A stretch of DNA of 64,000 nt from Micropterix aruncella (GCA_944548615.1 OX155955.1:15998818-16062817), one strand, 5' to 3'; counted from the first letter of the stretch, positions 42,022-53,960 are shown. Made by a program: numbers and translations. The notes: generated from the sequence alone by a model not told the origin.

Positions 42022-42615
42022 TAGAAAATGTTCAATTTCGTGTGCCACCGCGACTAACGAGGAGCTCTCAAACATTTTCGGTTGTCGCTTGCAATAACAA
42101 CATCGGGTCGAATAGACCTCTTACCAGAATGTGTCGCGTTTTCGATAAATCGTGTAAAGGATTAGATATATTTTATGATTCCATTAGTTTAATAAAAGAC
42201 TCGATCATACGCAGCCTATCTCCTACTTCTTCAGATTTCACTAACTGCCATCCTAATGTACCTACTGTATTATGTGATTATTATATTATAACATACTATT
42301 GTATTATATCATATTATGTATAATAAATATATTATCCAATTAATCATACTTCTATTTTGCTCTATCCAAATAACCTTATTAACACCTTATTTAATTATTA
42401 CTTTTCTTACCCTTATATTATTGTTAGCTTTATTATATTTTTTTCTACTATCAACGTATTCATGTTATTACTGTTAATTTTTAATGCAAGCATTGCAAAC
42501 TATTCATAGGATAGTAAATTTGTTTCGTTTGAATATGTTTTTAAAATACTAGTATCAAATTTACTATCTGTAAGTTTGCTATGAAATAAAATAAAATAAA
42601 AAAATACAATAAATA
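42022..42615 (+). pseudogene. LINE C-terminal fragment and 3' UTR
   Basis: The plus frame from about 42022 to a stop at 42323 reads 'NVQFRVPPRLTRSSQTFSVV', then 'NIGSNRPLTRMCRVFDKSCK' and 'LDIFYDSISLIKDSI'. This is the typical last segment of Jockey/CR1-type ORF2 (frvP.R.tR.....F...y..n....s.l.rm...n). An AT-rich 3' UTR ends in an (AAAATAA)n tail near 42590. 5' truncated. Confidence 0.6.
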
Positions 42616-43220
42616 CATGTTTGACAAATTTAATAATGACACTGCGTCATTGCCGTGACGTCATGTATGCACCACACACGACGTCACGCCCGCCCGGTGT
42701 GGCATATTACGAGAAAGTATGTAATCATTACCGGTATCAAAACAGAGAGGACCTTCGTGATAAAAAACGGCATTCTGCGCCGCATAATACGCGTAAGTCA
42801 CGAACACGTCACTTAAAATCATGCAATATTTTTGCATGCACGTGGGGGTGTTCAAATATCGGCGAGAAATTAATTGTGCTAGATTATAAATAACCATATT
42901 ATGACTATACTTTTGAACTAAGTTTTAGATTTTATTGACATTGTTTTTAATTACGCATGTTTCAGTGTTTTTCTTTTTATTGTATTGATTATTATTTGTT
43001 TGATTATTGATTATTTTGTAAATTTGACTATTTTTAAGTAATCACCTCTGATTACAATTATTTTTTTTTCCTTTTAATTAATCAAAGCGGTTTTATCATC
43101 CGGTAAATTATGATTGAAAAATTTGACATTTTCCTCAGTATTGTGAAATGCTTTTATGGAATGAATAAATGATGATGATGATGATGATGATGATTAAGTA
43201 CTTTTCAAATTTATTGCTGC
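42616..43220. other. No gene recognised
   Basis: It has a CpG-containing block with several ACGTCA/TGACGT palindromes (42648-42690, CRE-like), then AT-rich sequence and an (ATG)n run at 43168-43194. No gene recognised. Confidence 0.4.
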
Positions 43221-43981
43221 AGCATTGATTATATAGCGTATTAGATTTCTCAGTGCAGTAATGGGATTCGAGAGCTAGGATTTTACTACGAAACGCAACG
43301 TGTAGATGGCACTCATTATTACACAAATTGATTAATATTCTCTTGTGTTCAATACGGCGGGGTTCGTGGTATAACAGTATGGCGGCGCACTTTCGATAGC
43401 GGTCTAAACACGCACATATGGTTTATTATCTTGAAATAAAATGTTGAAATAAGGTTAGCTGTAATATATTGCTTTTAGGCAATAAGCTAGCCTTTTTTAT
43501 TAAACAAATAAAGCGTTTAATTATTAATATTATTATTATATTATCTTGAAAAGAGATATAATAACGAACGAATTTTTAAATCACAGCTCTCATTTTTCTG
43601 ATATTATTTATTTAAATATGTCAATTTTTACTTTGGTATACAGGTTTCAATACTTTACGTTTTCGCACTTTGTGCAGACAGACTAATAGATGTAATTCAT
43701 ATATAAAAATGCGATAAACGCCTCTATAGTTATAATTATATAACATTAATTATTGACAATTATTATTGTTATAATATTATGTTAAATTATTGGGTTTTTA
43801 TAATTAATCAGTCCTTTATAACAAAAAATATTCATTATCAATGTTTTTATAGATCGCCAGATAAATTGCTAATAGTATTGTCGTCAATGCTATCAGCGCA
43901 ACCTGCATTTTGTGGGCGCAGACTCATTGCCAAAATGTGCTCTTAAGTTGAGCAATCTAATAACATATATAATGTTATAAT
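43221..43981 (-). mobile_element. Repeat W copy 3, full length
   Basis: The inverted ends 'cattgattatatagcgtatt' (43226) and, at the right, 'ctaataacatatataatgtt' (43957) are complementary W termini. Reverse-complement reading follows the same block order as copy 1. Non-coding, about 760 bp. It is a MITE- or fold-back-type element with terminal repeats of roughly 45 bp. Confidence 0.65.
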
Positions 43982-44261
43982 GTTGAAGATAATTTGACGT
44001 AACAGTTTTAACGATTTTTAGTGCAATTATTGATTTTCATATTATCTACCACCCGATTAATTTTATCGACCGCGTTCATTTTATCTTCACGGGCTTCAGA
44101 ATTTGCAACAGACAATTGACCCTGGGGCTATGCTTAAATGCTAAATTCGAGGCACCACCACCACCGAGGAGATGAGCCTCGGGCGGCGTGGCTCGTTTCT
44201 CGGTTATAGGCAGGGTTGGGCCAAGCACCAACAGATGGCGTGAATATTTGATTTAAATGTA
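43982..44261. other. No gene recognised
   Basis: A short GC-richer stretch (44110-44240) with 'gaggcaccaccaccaccgag' and its partial inverse 'gatgagcctcgggcggcgtg'. Otherwise unremarkable. Confidence 0.4.
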
Positions 44262-45124
44262 TTTATTTATTTATTTATTTTTATTTAAGAATTAATTACT
44301 ATAAAACATTGATTAGCTTACAAAAATAACAGGAACCGAATGGCAAAACCTTAACCTTTTGCTTATTTGTTTCTGTCACCCAACTAGGACTAGCCCGTTC
44401 TAGGGTGGACAGGACTCCAATATTACAATCAAGTTTGCTTGATTGCTTGGCTGCCTACAAATGTACAAGTTTTAGTAAAAAGCTAATGACACTAAATTGC
44501 CCTAAAATGTGGTCTTCAGAATAAAATAAAAAATAATAATAATAAAAAATATTAAAAATATATAATAAATAAAATGCAATTCCATTATTAAATCGGCAAT
44601 AAATATAATATAAAATTCGATTAAATAATATAAATAAAGGTATATGTGAGAAAAGAAAGAAACAGTCATTAATATTTAATATTATGTTAAGTAATATAAG
44701 ATTTAATATAAAAATACCTAGTCTAAAAGTCATTGTCAATTCATTGTCAAAGTCAAATATTTTTTGGTAGTTAGTTCAATGTTAAAAAATACTTAACATA
44801 TAAGTTTAAAAATATGTTAATAATTTGTGCACCTAAGTTTTATTATACTATTATTTCTAACATTTGATGTATGGTTAGTCTGTCATGATTCGATAACCAT
44901 TTCTTTAATTTATTTTTGAATTCCCTAAATGTCAAATTCATTTTTATTTCCATATTGATCAGATTGTAAAATCTCGGCGCAATGAAAGAGTAATGTCTTT
45001 TACCAAATGATGTTTTCCTTCTGGGTATTATTAAGCTATTTTCTACAACTTGTCTCGTTGGTCGCCGGTTCTGAATTATTCCTAAATTTGAGTTATTGTC
45101 CGAAAATAGCCTTAAGAGGGAAGT
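44262..45124 (-). mobile_element. LINE family X, 5'-truncated copy
   Basis: Minus-strand non-LTR element with a coding tail at 44843-45124 and a 580-bp 3' UTR ending in a (TTTA)n run (44262-44285). The 3' UTR matches 3088-3680 closely. It is 5' truncated at about 45124, next to repeat R copy 5. Confidence 0.75.
44843..45124 (-). pseudogene. LINE X reverse-transcriptase C terminus
   Basis: An unbroken minus-strand reading of about 93 codons: 'LLRLFSDNNSNLGIIQNRRP', 'IIPRRKTSFGKRHYSFIAPR', 'FYNLINMEIKMNLTFREFKN' and 'KLKKWLSNHDRLTIHQML', with a stop at 44843. The FgkrhysfiaPrfYN block is diagnostic of the end of Jockey/CR1-type ORF2. No ATG, so it is only a remnant. Confidence 0.7.
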
Positions 45125-45164
45125 TTTTAGAAAAAGTTGCCTACAATCATGTATGGTGGAATGT

Positions 45165-45529
45165 AAATAATATTAGTGTAGCTTGTATATGAGATATTCC
45201 AACGAAAATTTGATTTTGTGTGACCTAATAATGTGATTTCGGCCCAATAAGGCATCTGTGCATCAAATTTCATGTTTTTAGGTCCAGTATTTCTAGACTG
45301 AAATATGACTAGTGCGGCCCTGTATGCCAAATTTCAACTCAATCGGATTAAGCGTTTGGGCGCTGTCGTGAAGGAAAACAAACAGAAGACACACAGAGAC
45401 AGACACACGATGTAAAAATGATCTTGATTGTCTCAGGGGGCTCAAAATGAATAATTCCGTCTTCACCGAGAAAAAAAAAATGCGCGGTCACAACACTTTC
45501 CCTCGTCCTTTGGTGGGCCGGGAAAGTAA
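45165..45529 (+). repeat. Repeat R copy 5, right half
   Basis: From 'tagcttgtatatgagatatt' to 'gggccgggaaagt' (45516-45528). It includes 'atcggattaagcgtttgggc' and 'ttccgtcttcaccgag'. The last 35 bases can fold as CTTTCCC...GGGAAAG. The 5' half with the poly-C run is missing. Confidence 0.65.
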
Positions 45530-46415
45530 TACTTCTGTCGGTATGTTTAAATTTTATTTTTTTTTGTTTTATTTATTTTGCCGCAAGGTTATAAAGTTCC
45601 TTTGCCTTAGATATGTCGTGGCTAAGCCATTTTGGTGCAATAAACTGTAAAATACGGATATGAATTTTAAACTTTGACGTTTACGCAAATCTATACCTAG
45701 TTTTAATACCGCTAAACTCAGCGTCACCGCGCCGCGGCGGGTAGAATAATAATGAATTTGGAATATTAGACTCTAATTTATGATGGGTATATTAAAATTG
45801 GTTTAAAACTCTGGGAGCTGCGCTAAGGAGTTTCAAATGACTAGACTTAATTATCCACTTTACGACGGCGCTATGACAAGAGACACCTGTAAACTTTACA
45901 TAAAGTTTCCGCTCTTTTACAAATCCTGAAGTTCCTATAATTACAGGACTGATAATATACCTACATAATTTTCAAAGATCTGGTGTCGTCTGCGTGCATC
46001 CACGTCATTTAATGAGTAGCATGCCATTTATCTTGGATACACGCTGGTGGAAATTAACAGACTTATTCCTTTAAACCTATTTTAATGTTAATCGTAACTT
46101 TGGGTGTGACTCAACAATACGAATGCGACAATCGACAAAGCAAAAAATTGTTGTGGTTTTACACGACTGCTCAACAAGAAAGGAGTGTAATGTGTTCAGG
46201 GTTCATCTATTTATGTTTTCCGATTCTTTATTCCACCATAACTTCTAAGCGCTTGGACCGATTTAGAAGTGTGTGGTATTGTTAGAATCGTTATTGTCTT
46301 TATTGTCCGCAATTATCTAGATTGTCCAGTAAGTTTTTGTCTAAATGTCCAAATATCCAAATGTCAATAAATTAACACAAATATATCGTGTTTAGAGTTA
46401 AATGAAAGGTCTAAT
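45530..46415. other. No gene recognised
   Basis: Unsupported short frames only. No repeat copy recognised. Confidence 0.4.
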
Positions 46416-46492
46416 TGACCCGGTGGCATAGTGGTTAGGTCGCCTGATCTTACATTGTAAGGTCCCGGGTTCGATTCCCGGCTGGGTCACCA
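46416..46492 (+). promoter_or_regulatory. Internal Pol III promoter in tRNA-like head
   Basis: A box and B box are in tRNA spacing inside a foldable tRNA-like sequence. The D and anticodon arms are degenerate, so this is a SINE head rather than a working tRNA gene. Confidence 0.75.
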
Positions 46493-46678
46493 TTTTCCGT
46501 TGGGATCAAATTAACGGTATTGCATTTTCAATTCTGTCAATCGAATGCAATAACAAGACACACACTTACACACATGTTACACACACATACATATAACACG
46601 GCATAGTAGGGTTGGTTGTAAGAGATTGTCATATGACAATAAACCGACCATTGTGACATTTCACAATAAAGAGTATAA
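46416..46678 (+). mobile_element. tRNA-derived SINE, copy 3 (best preserved)
   Basis: The tRNA-like head spans 46416-46492. Its 5' TGACCCG pairs with 3' TGGGTCA over seven positions (one G-T) and is followed by CCA. The A box TGGCATAGTGG and B box GGTTCGATTCC are intact, and the T arm CCGGG-TTCGATT-CCCGG is perfect. The body is unrelated to tRNA and ends in hairpin CATTGTGACATTTCACAATA and 'aagagtataaa'. RNA polymerase III transcription is expected, with mobilisation by a LINE that recognises the 3' end. Confidence 0.85.
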
Positions 46679-47141
46679 ATAAAACAAAGTAATTGATACT
46701 TTAATGAAATATTTCATATAAAAACCGTATTAAAAATAATAAATACAATAGTTCGGTTTCTGCGACGGATGACGTGTTTCTTATTCTTTTTAATATATTT
46801 ACGTGTTTTCATTAGATTTCCTAATAACCATACTTGTTCACAATATACCAGAAATGTTTTTTAACAATATACCCATTTATGACCCTTCTTTTTATTTAGA
46901 ATTGTAGGAACAATTTGACGTATCACGCACCCTTTGTGGGTTTCAGGTTTTCTGTTTTTTTCTCTCGAGCGCACAGGATACATTTTGTTGCGTTCGGGCG
47001 ATAATATAGCGGACGTATCACGTACGTTCGTATAGATATGGCGGTTAAACCACGATAATAAAATAATATCAATAATCAGAATGTCATATTCCTTCTGTAT
47101 CAGTATAAATACCCTCACCCAACTAAACCTACATATTTAAG

Positions 47142-47657
47142 TGGGTCGGTTTTAAATCAAGGCCGGTACACCTACCGCTATGACAGCATTCTTGCTGTTA
47201 TTTGCTATGTTATTAGCAACTCAGTGCCTCGTATCGAAAAAGGTTTGACAGTATCCTCCATAAACCCAGTATAGTTTGTGCCCAAAGTACCCAGTATAGT
47301 TTGTGACCCAGTATAGTTTGTAAACCCAGTATAGGTTTGACAGTATCCTCCATACACCTAGTATAGATAGCTAAAAATACAAAAAAGTCGCACTCCAAAA
47401 CCCTTCTCAATAAAAGAGAAAGTTTCATACTGGATTCTGGACGTCAATTCAGTAACTATACGGTGCCATTTGCTAGAATCGGATGTACATCCCAACGTCC
47501 ATATATTATTGCCCTATACTTTCTATCTCGGATTACCCATATTTTAGAATTAACCGTTCTATGGGAATTAAGTATTCCAAAAGACCTCGAATACAACCTA
47601 AAGAAATACCATGATCTTAGAAATGCCGTCACCCGGAACTATTTTTCATCACTTTAA
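47142..47657 (+). pseudogene. Reverse-transcriptase-associated ORF relic, interrupted
   Basis: Plus-strand 'LNQGRYTYRYDSILAVICYV' (about 47152-47220) and, after an interruption, 'THILELTVLWELSIPKDLEY' with 'NLKKYHDLRNAV' (47463-47657). The GRYTwRHdsVL and ELTvPwE...KY..L blocks are, as I know them, consecutive in the region after the reverse transcriptase of some invertebrate retroelement-like proteins. About 175 bases between them (47237-47412) are a local tandem of 'acccagtatagtttgt' units. The parent family was not identified. Confidence 0.4.
47237..47412. repeat. Degenerate tandem repeat
   Basis: About five copies of 'cccagtatagtttgt(g/a)' and two of 'gtttgacagtatcctccata' are arranged in an interleaved array. 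It interrupts the ORF relic around it. Confidence 0.8.
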
Positions 47658-49330
47658 AGATACTCACTTTAAAGACCAGACTCACTGTCTATAAAAATAA
47701 TCAATTCTTTTATAGAAAAAAAAAGACCTCGATTTTCGAATTTCAAATTTGAGGACTTTAAAAGAGAGAAGAACGGGTGAACGTTCACATGCGGCAAGAC
47801 AGCTGTCCTTAATCTACTACAGTCGGTGGTTAGTCCGGAGTCCACTGTTAATTCTTTATAGTGTAATAATAATATAATGGGCCCGAATTCGGTCTGTGAA
47901 TTCCATGGCAGCTCTGTTTGTTTTTATTTTTATATTACATCCTCCAAGTATTGGGAGTTATTCCAGTTGGTAAACGAGCGAAAAGCAAGCGTTTTGCGAT
48001 AATTTCATTTTGTTATTACCTACGTGTAAATGAGTTCGTGAGCTAGAATTCAGTCATAATGAATGAAAAATTTATGAAGGAAAGTATGTATATAATTTTT
48101 TATATAACTTCTATGTACACTAGTTTGCACCGGACCTGGTCTATCCAAAATCCGAATAATCTAAATAACTTACAACAATTCAAAAAATAGTCTGTGGTGT
48201 AAAGGGAAAAATTTCGATATTTATGGTAACACAACGCGCATCGACGACTGCTATTTGTTTAAAATCATTCAACCGTAAAAAGTAGCAGGACCGATTTCAC
48301 AGTTAGGATTAGTTAGATGTTCGGATACGATATTTGAAATCAATGTATTTATTTATATCTTGATCGTGGCGGTGCATTATAGTTTTAGATTCTTTGAGCC
48401 TGAGATAGTTGAACCGGACCCATATTTATTCATTTCTAGGACAGGTCAGTTCAATTGAAGGCTAGAGAATCTAATTCAAATGCTCTGCACCTCACACGAT
48501 ATTTTCCCTTTTTTTGGTCCAGAGTATCTAAAATGCAGTATATTATAATTTTAGATGCTCTGAGCTTTACATGTTCTAAAACGAACTCGTTTGCATCTAT
48601 CAAGAACTGAAAATCCCGCAAGCAAGTATGCAAGGCAAGTGAGAAAGTGAATCAGCCATGTGTTTATGCATCTCAGTTTGATCATCACGATAGTACTAAA
48701 TATCTGTCTGTCGTCTTTGGTCGTGCGGCTAGCGGGGGGTAAAATTCACATTGTGGTTACATCATCATTAAGTCGTCTATGGTGGTCGCGTGCGTGCGGA
48801 AAACCTATAAACAAGGCATTTGTATCAATAAAATTACCAGTAGCCTATTGTAAACCTTGCACAGGCAGATATCGTGACGCTTTGTGAATGATAATATTGA
48901 TCAATGGATATGGCAATGTAATGCAAAAGTTATTACGACACTATTTTTTAATAATTACAATGTCTAAGTGACTTTATAATTACAATGTCTAAAATGTACT
49001 ATATTTTTTGCATTACTATTGGTATGCATTTATTGCTTCGTATACACAAAGAAAAGCAAAAAAAAACTGACTAAAATGTTGATCTACTTATAATATTTCC
49101 ATTTTTACCATAAACAATAAACAAAATAAACGTAACTTTAAAACTTTGAAAATTCTGTAAAAGCTATTTCTTATTTTCAAAACATTAAGATTTTCTTTAA
49201 AATACTCGAATTATATAATTATTTATTATTGTAAAATGTTTAGGTTGTATAAAACTTCGTTTCATTCCGATTTTTAAATTCTACATCCGTTTGTGCTAAT
49301 TATATGGTTTTGCGCGTAACATTCAGAGTG
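47658..49330. other. No gene recognised
   Basis: AT-rich sequence with 'aattacaatgtctaa' duplicated at 48952 and 48978. Short frames carry no recognisable motif. Confidence 0.4.
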
Positions 49331-49934
49331 CCATTGATTATAGAGGGTATTAAATCTCTCAATGCCATAGTACGATTTGGCAACAATTCTTCGCCGACGA
49401 CATGCAGGTGGTGCTGATGTCATTGACCGGCGAAACTAATAGCAATTTATTTGGCTATCTCGAATAACATTGATAATTAATGGTTTTCATTTATAAAGGA
49501 CTGATTGATTATATAAAAACTCCAATTTAACCAATGAAAACAAACAATAACACCCTGTTATATACATAACAGAAATAATACGGAGCGATTAGAATGTCAT
49601 TTATTAGTCTAGTTGACCATTAAACCGTGTAATTATTACATATTGAAACCTGTATTTAAAATGTACACTTTACATATGTAAAAAATAATAAAATAATAAG
49701 AGATATGCTTTAAAAAATCGTTTATTTTAGGTAATACCCTTACTTTATTTGTAGATAGGATACCATAGCGGCGTGTTTACAATGCCATATATTAGGCCAC
49801 TGAACATAAAAGATGAATAATACATGTTTAGAACTATGAGTGCCATTCTACACACTGCGTTTCATAGTAAAATCCTTGCTGCCAAAACGTAGTATGGAAA
49901 TGAGAAATTTAATACTTTATATGATCACTAATAG
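49331..49934 (+). mobile_element. Repeat W copy 2, full length
   Basis: The left end 'ccattgattatagagggtat' through 'catagtacgatttggc' is inverted at the right as 'gccaaaacgtagtatgg' through 'ctttatatgatcactaatag'. This gives terminal inverted repeats of about 50 bp with scattered mismatches. Length about 604 bp, no ORF. Target duplication not resolved. Confidence 0.7.
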
Positions 49935-50287
49935 TACCTATCTATTTTGTACAATTATTTACCAAGAGTGTTCAACAAGAAGGGCCATAAAACCAGGGCT
50001 GATCAGTGAGCCATCACTGATCGCTGTGTGAGCGCTTTTCTGTTATTGAAATGTTTTTTATAAAATTACTATTTTTATAAACCAATAAAAAACTATTTTT
50101 ATTATGATAACGCTGCCCCGCCAACGCGATAAACGATCAGTTTCCCGTCAGTCTGACCAATATCACGGACTGAACTGATGCCAGATTGAACGTGTAACAC
50201 CCGTCATAGAGTAATAGTACTCTTTGAGGTTAGTCTTGAAAAGTGACGTGAAGTAAAGTGACGGCTTATAGAATAAATAAATGTATA

Positions 50288-50732
50288 CACTGAGAAATAA
50301 ATTGGACTGATTCTTACATTACCATTTTGGTATTACGATTTTATACAGAATAACGATATTTCAATCGTAATTTTGTTGAATTACAAGGAATTTTGTTGAA
50401 GCTCTATTACTCGATTATATGAATCAATATTTTTCTTACGATTACTACGGAAATAATAGTAGGTATACTGTAGTTTCAAAAAGATTGACGTATCAGACTA
50501 TAACCGCACGTATCTTACTAGGTACTATGTGTTAAATGCGAGATCCTAAGGTCGCGACGTAATGAAATAATATTATGTTTTAACATTACGACACCGTAAC
50601 TAACTACCGTCACTCCAACACCGTTACGCGTCATAGTAATTGATAAACATTTACCCCATTTCGAGTTATATACGTAATCCTTGTTGAAACATGCGTATCT
50701 CCGTGTATTACATCGTTATATTTTTCTCAGTG
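50288..50732. mobile_element. Repeat T copy 2, complete TA-type MITE
   Basis: A 445-bp element with inverted ends CACTGAGAAA/TTTCTCAGTG and TA on both sides (50286-50287, 50733-50734). A TA target suggests Tc1/mariner-type mobilisation. No ORF. Copies 1 and 3 share the right two-thirds. Confidence 0.8.
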
Positions 50733-50734
50733 TA

Positions 50735-50908
50735 AAACTTATCTACTGTCACGCTCTATTCTAAAATAGCAAATATATGCCTTCAAGGGTGCCATCTAAT
50801 TGTGTGTCTGAGAGGTTATTGACGTCTTCTCGTACTTACCTACAGCGATGACTGTTTTTAAGGTTTCATATACGACACGACAAGACACGACATTGGCACG
50901 ACATGTAA
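50735..50908. other. No gene recognised
   Basis: Short unique interval. A repeated 'acgacacgacaagacacgac' string lies near 50873-50900. Confidence 0.4.
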
Positions 50909-51496
50909 TTTTTTTTTAATAATTTTTTATTAGCTAAATTTTTACAGCATATTCATTTTATAAAAGAACATTTTAACAATTAACATTAATATAGCCATTA
51001 ATACTTTTTAAATTAGCAAATAATATAAAGCACCTATTTAAAAGATAATAATTTTGTAACCTTTTTTTTAAAGAAAAAAGGAAAAAGAAGCATTTCTAAA
51101 TTTAAATGTATAAGTACAATAGGGGAATGGAAATGGAAGGGAGGGATTGTTATAAAACTCTATGTAATATACGTTCATAAATGGCCATACCTACGTATAC
51201 TATTGACATATATATACATATAAACATACATACACACATAAATACATTTTATATAAATAAAGTAATACTTAGTAGTGCGTATTTTATAAATATTTAAATT
51301 AATTATCGTTCCTGAACTTTTCTTCGACTGCGTGAAGAAAAGGCTTCCTGTCTAGAGAAAAAATGTCAAGGTCATTAAACCTGTTTATTAAAAGAGCTGA
51401 GTAACCGTATCATAGTAGAGTTGCTGAAGTGGCTTGTATTGCATCTGGGCACGTGAAACAAACGAGAATCTCGGATACTTCTGGGGGGCACTCTCA
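50909..51496 (-). pseudogene. LINE C terminus and 3' UTR
   Basis: Minus-strand reading 'VPPRSIRDSRLFHVPRCNTS', 'HFSNSTMIRLLSSFN', then after a one-base frame change 'FNDLDIFSLDRKPFLHAVEE', with a stop at about 51304. This is the terminal block of Jockey/CR1-type ORF2, followed by about 390 bp of AT-rich 3' UTR to a T-run at 50909. 5' truncated at about 51496, where composition turns GC-rich. Confidence 0.6.
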
Positions 51497-51800
51497 AGCC
51501 GGAACATTTACGCGGAATGTCATCAAGCCGCGTCGGACGCGGCGCCGTTTTTCTACGGAAGTCATAAGAAATCCATCGAAGTACTTCGGTTGATCGACTG
51601 ACAATGTGCGGTGGCTTTGCCCCTGCGGCGCGCAATTTGCTTGGCACACGTGTCGTTGCGCGGCTGATATGTCCGGGCGCGTTATCCACTGAATCGCCCC
51701 GTAACCAGAATCGTGAATCTGCGAAATGGAGTGCCTCTGCATCGGACTGTCGCGTCGTCGTACGGTCCGCTGCTTTCGTCCAGACTACAGATTATGCATA
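51497..51800. other. GC-rich unique block
   Basis: CpG-rich sequence with overlapping frames on both strands and no recognised motif. Not repeated in the window. It may be part of the flank of the LINE. Confidence 0.3.
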
Positions 51801-51867
51801 GTTATTATGCGCTTACAGCAGATTTGACACGGACGGGTTAAGAGAGCTCAATGATGTGACAAGTATT

Positions 51868-52495
51868 TCTTTTTGGTTGTCGACTACAACGGGCGTACCC
51901 GTAATTCAAGGAAGTTTTAACGATAATGAACGTTCTGTCTCCTGTGAGGTGAGCGGAAAAGACTTTGAGTAGGTACAATACAAATCTACTGTCCAGCAAA
52001 AACCACGAACCCGCCAGAAACCAATCGGACCCTAGACCCTAGAATGGTAATCCAGTGGGGCCACCTCGGCTACCAGTTTCGGCCATATTTCTCCGACCTC
52101 CCGACTCGTTATGGGTTCGAGGTTGTTTGCGCGGTCCTCTCCCTTACGTATCGGTGATTCGGTGTCTACCGAATCTATCGCAGACCTTTGCCCGACTCTT
52201 CACCTGGTATCGGCTAGCCAACTGGTCCTTTTAAGAGCAGTTGCCGTAAGGTTAACAGTTTCCCCCGTTCTATAGGAAACAAAGCCCTTTCCAGACTCGG
52301 AATGCACAGTCGATTGCAAAATCGACCAGGAGCGCCCAAAGAACGATTCATAGGGAAACTGGCCTGCAGGCCAGGGTCCTACGCGCGCTCGCACTTTTGC
52401 GTGGAGGCTGCTGGATGGGTGTTAACCCGTGAGTTTGGCCGACCCTAACACACATAGTTCCTAATGGCCTAACTGCAACAGGCCTACTAGCTCCC
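51868..52495 (-). mobile_element. Repeat Z copy 5, duplication-flanked
   Basis: Flanked by a perfect 14-bp duplication ATGTGACAAGTATT (51854-51867 and 52496-52509). The right boundary falls after 'agctccc'. The left boundary is separated from hairpin 'gttgtcgactacaac' (51876-51890) by 'tctttttg', which reads as a short A-rich 3' tail in element orientation. The body is more diverged than copies 3, 4 and 6, yet the flanking duplication is intact. Confidence 0.88.
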
Positions 52496-52509
52496 ATGTG
52501 ACAAGTATT

Positions 52510-53960
52510 ATTACGTGGTAGTAAGATCAGCCTAAAGAACTGTCTTATTATACAGAAAGAGTTTTTAAAACAGGACAGTTTGTGAAAATTCGTTGCCTCT
52601 GCAGATAGAGAAAAATTCTGAAAGGAGTTACGAGACTGATTTTCTAGAAATTAAAAATTACACTATTACTTATTTTGAAATGTCCATACTTTTTTGAGAA
52701 ATCGCATTTTCTCAAAACAATTTTTTTTTGTCAGTCGATCCAATTTCTTATGAATATGTGTCTAAAGTTGGTAAAAGTTCTTAAAAATTTACGCTTCTTA
52801 TCACGTATAAAAAAACACTAAAAGAAATTCGATTTGAAAATTAATATATAGAGACTGATTTTCAAACAAGACAGCGCGCCGGCGCATAACAGCAAAAGAA
52901 CTTAAATGTACCTAAATAATAAATTTTGCAGTAATTGTCACTTGGAAACTTCGTCCTTTAGTAGTCTACTACAGGACGAAGTAACATAATAATTATAGCA
53001 ATTTTAAAATTCAAATTCGACCCGGAGCATAACAAGAAAGGCAAATTACGGTAGAAGCTTTGAATTTTTTAATAGGTATTTTTTTATTTGGTTACGTAAG
53101 AATGTAAATTAAAGAATCCATAGTGTGAAAATGTGTATTATTTGAATTCCACGTATATACAAGAAATAAGTATTCCTGTTTTTAAATTATCTATCTATGT
53201 ACAGTTCTCTGGGTCAGTAGATATGTTACTTGCATAGATAATTTGGTACGAGATAAATAAAAACAACTTTGATCATTTTAACAAATGTTGACAACTGTTG
53301 CTTTATAATGATTTGGTCCTAATATAAAATTGAAAATTCTGTCTCTTGTCTCCCTTCAGCATTGTTCCTATCTACAATGGTTTCGTATTATCGGATTCTG
53401 TCCTGTTTTAAAACTCAATAATAAGATACAAAGTCTTTGGAACCATTTGAAAATAAACACTGATAGGGTACAGCTAATAGATTTGTTATTATGTTTCAAA
53501 AAACAAAAACTAATTTTCTGTCGTTTTTTAAACAAGAGTCATTTGTTTGTATCTTGTCGAAGCGTTCTAGCAAAAATTGAAAAACGGAATTTCGAGTTGT
53601 ACTTACATACATTTGCTTGAAAATATATATATACGGAGCGAGTAATTTAAGACTTAGGAGATATATTTAGGATGGATGCTCCCTCACAGCCTAAAGTTGC
53701 TATATTTTTTGCTGTAATATTTTTTTAGCTCGATTCATAACTATGGACGAAATATGGCTTTACCACTACGATTCTGATACAAAACAACACTCCGTGACCT
53801 GAAAACGACCATCATCTCCAACTCCTAAGTAATTCAAGGCCATTTCATACGCCGGTAAGGTCATGGGCTCGCTTTTCTGGGATAGTCGAGGGCTGACGAT
53901 AATTGATTACCTTGACCATGGAGATACTATAACGGGGCCTGTAATGCTGAACAAATAAAA
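52510..53960. other. AT-rich, no gene recognised
   Basis: The longest frame (96 codons, 53330-53620) is Leu/Phe/Lys-rich and not recognised. No repeats in common with the rest of the window were noticed. Confidence 0.4.
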
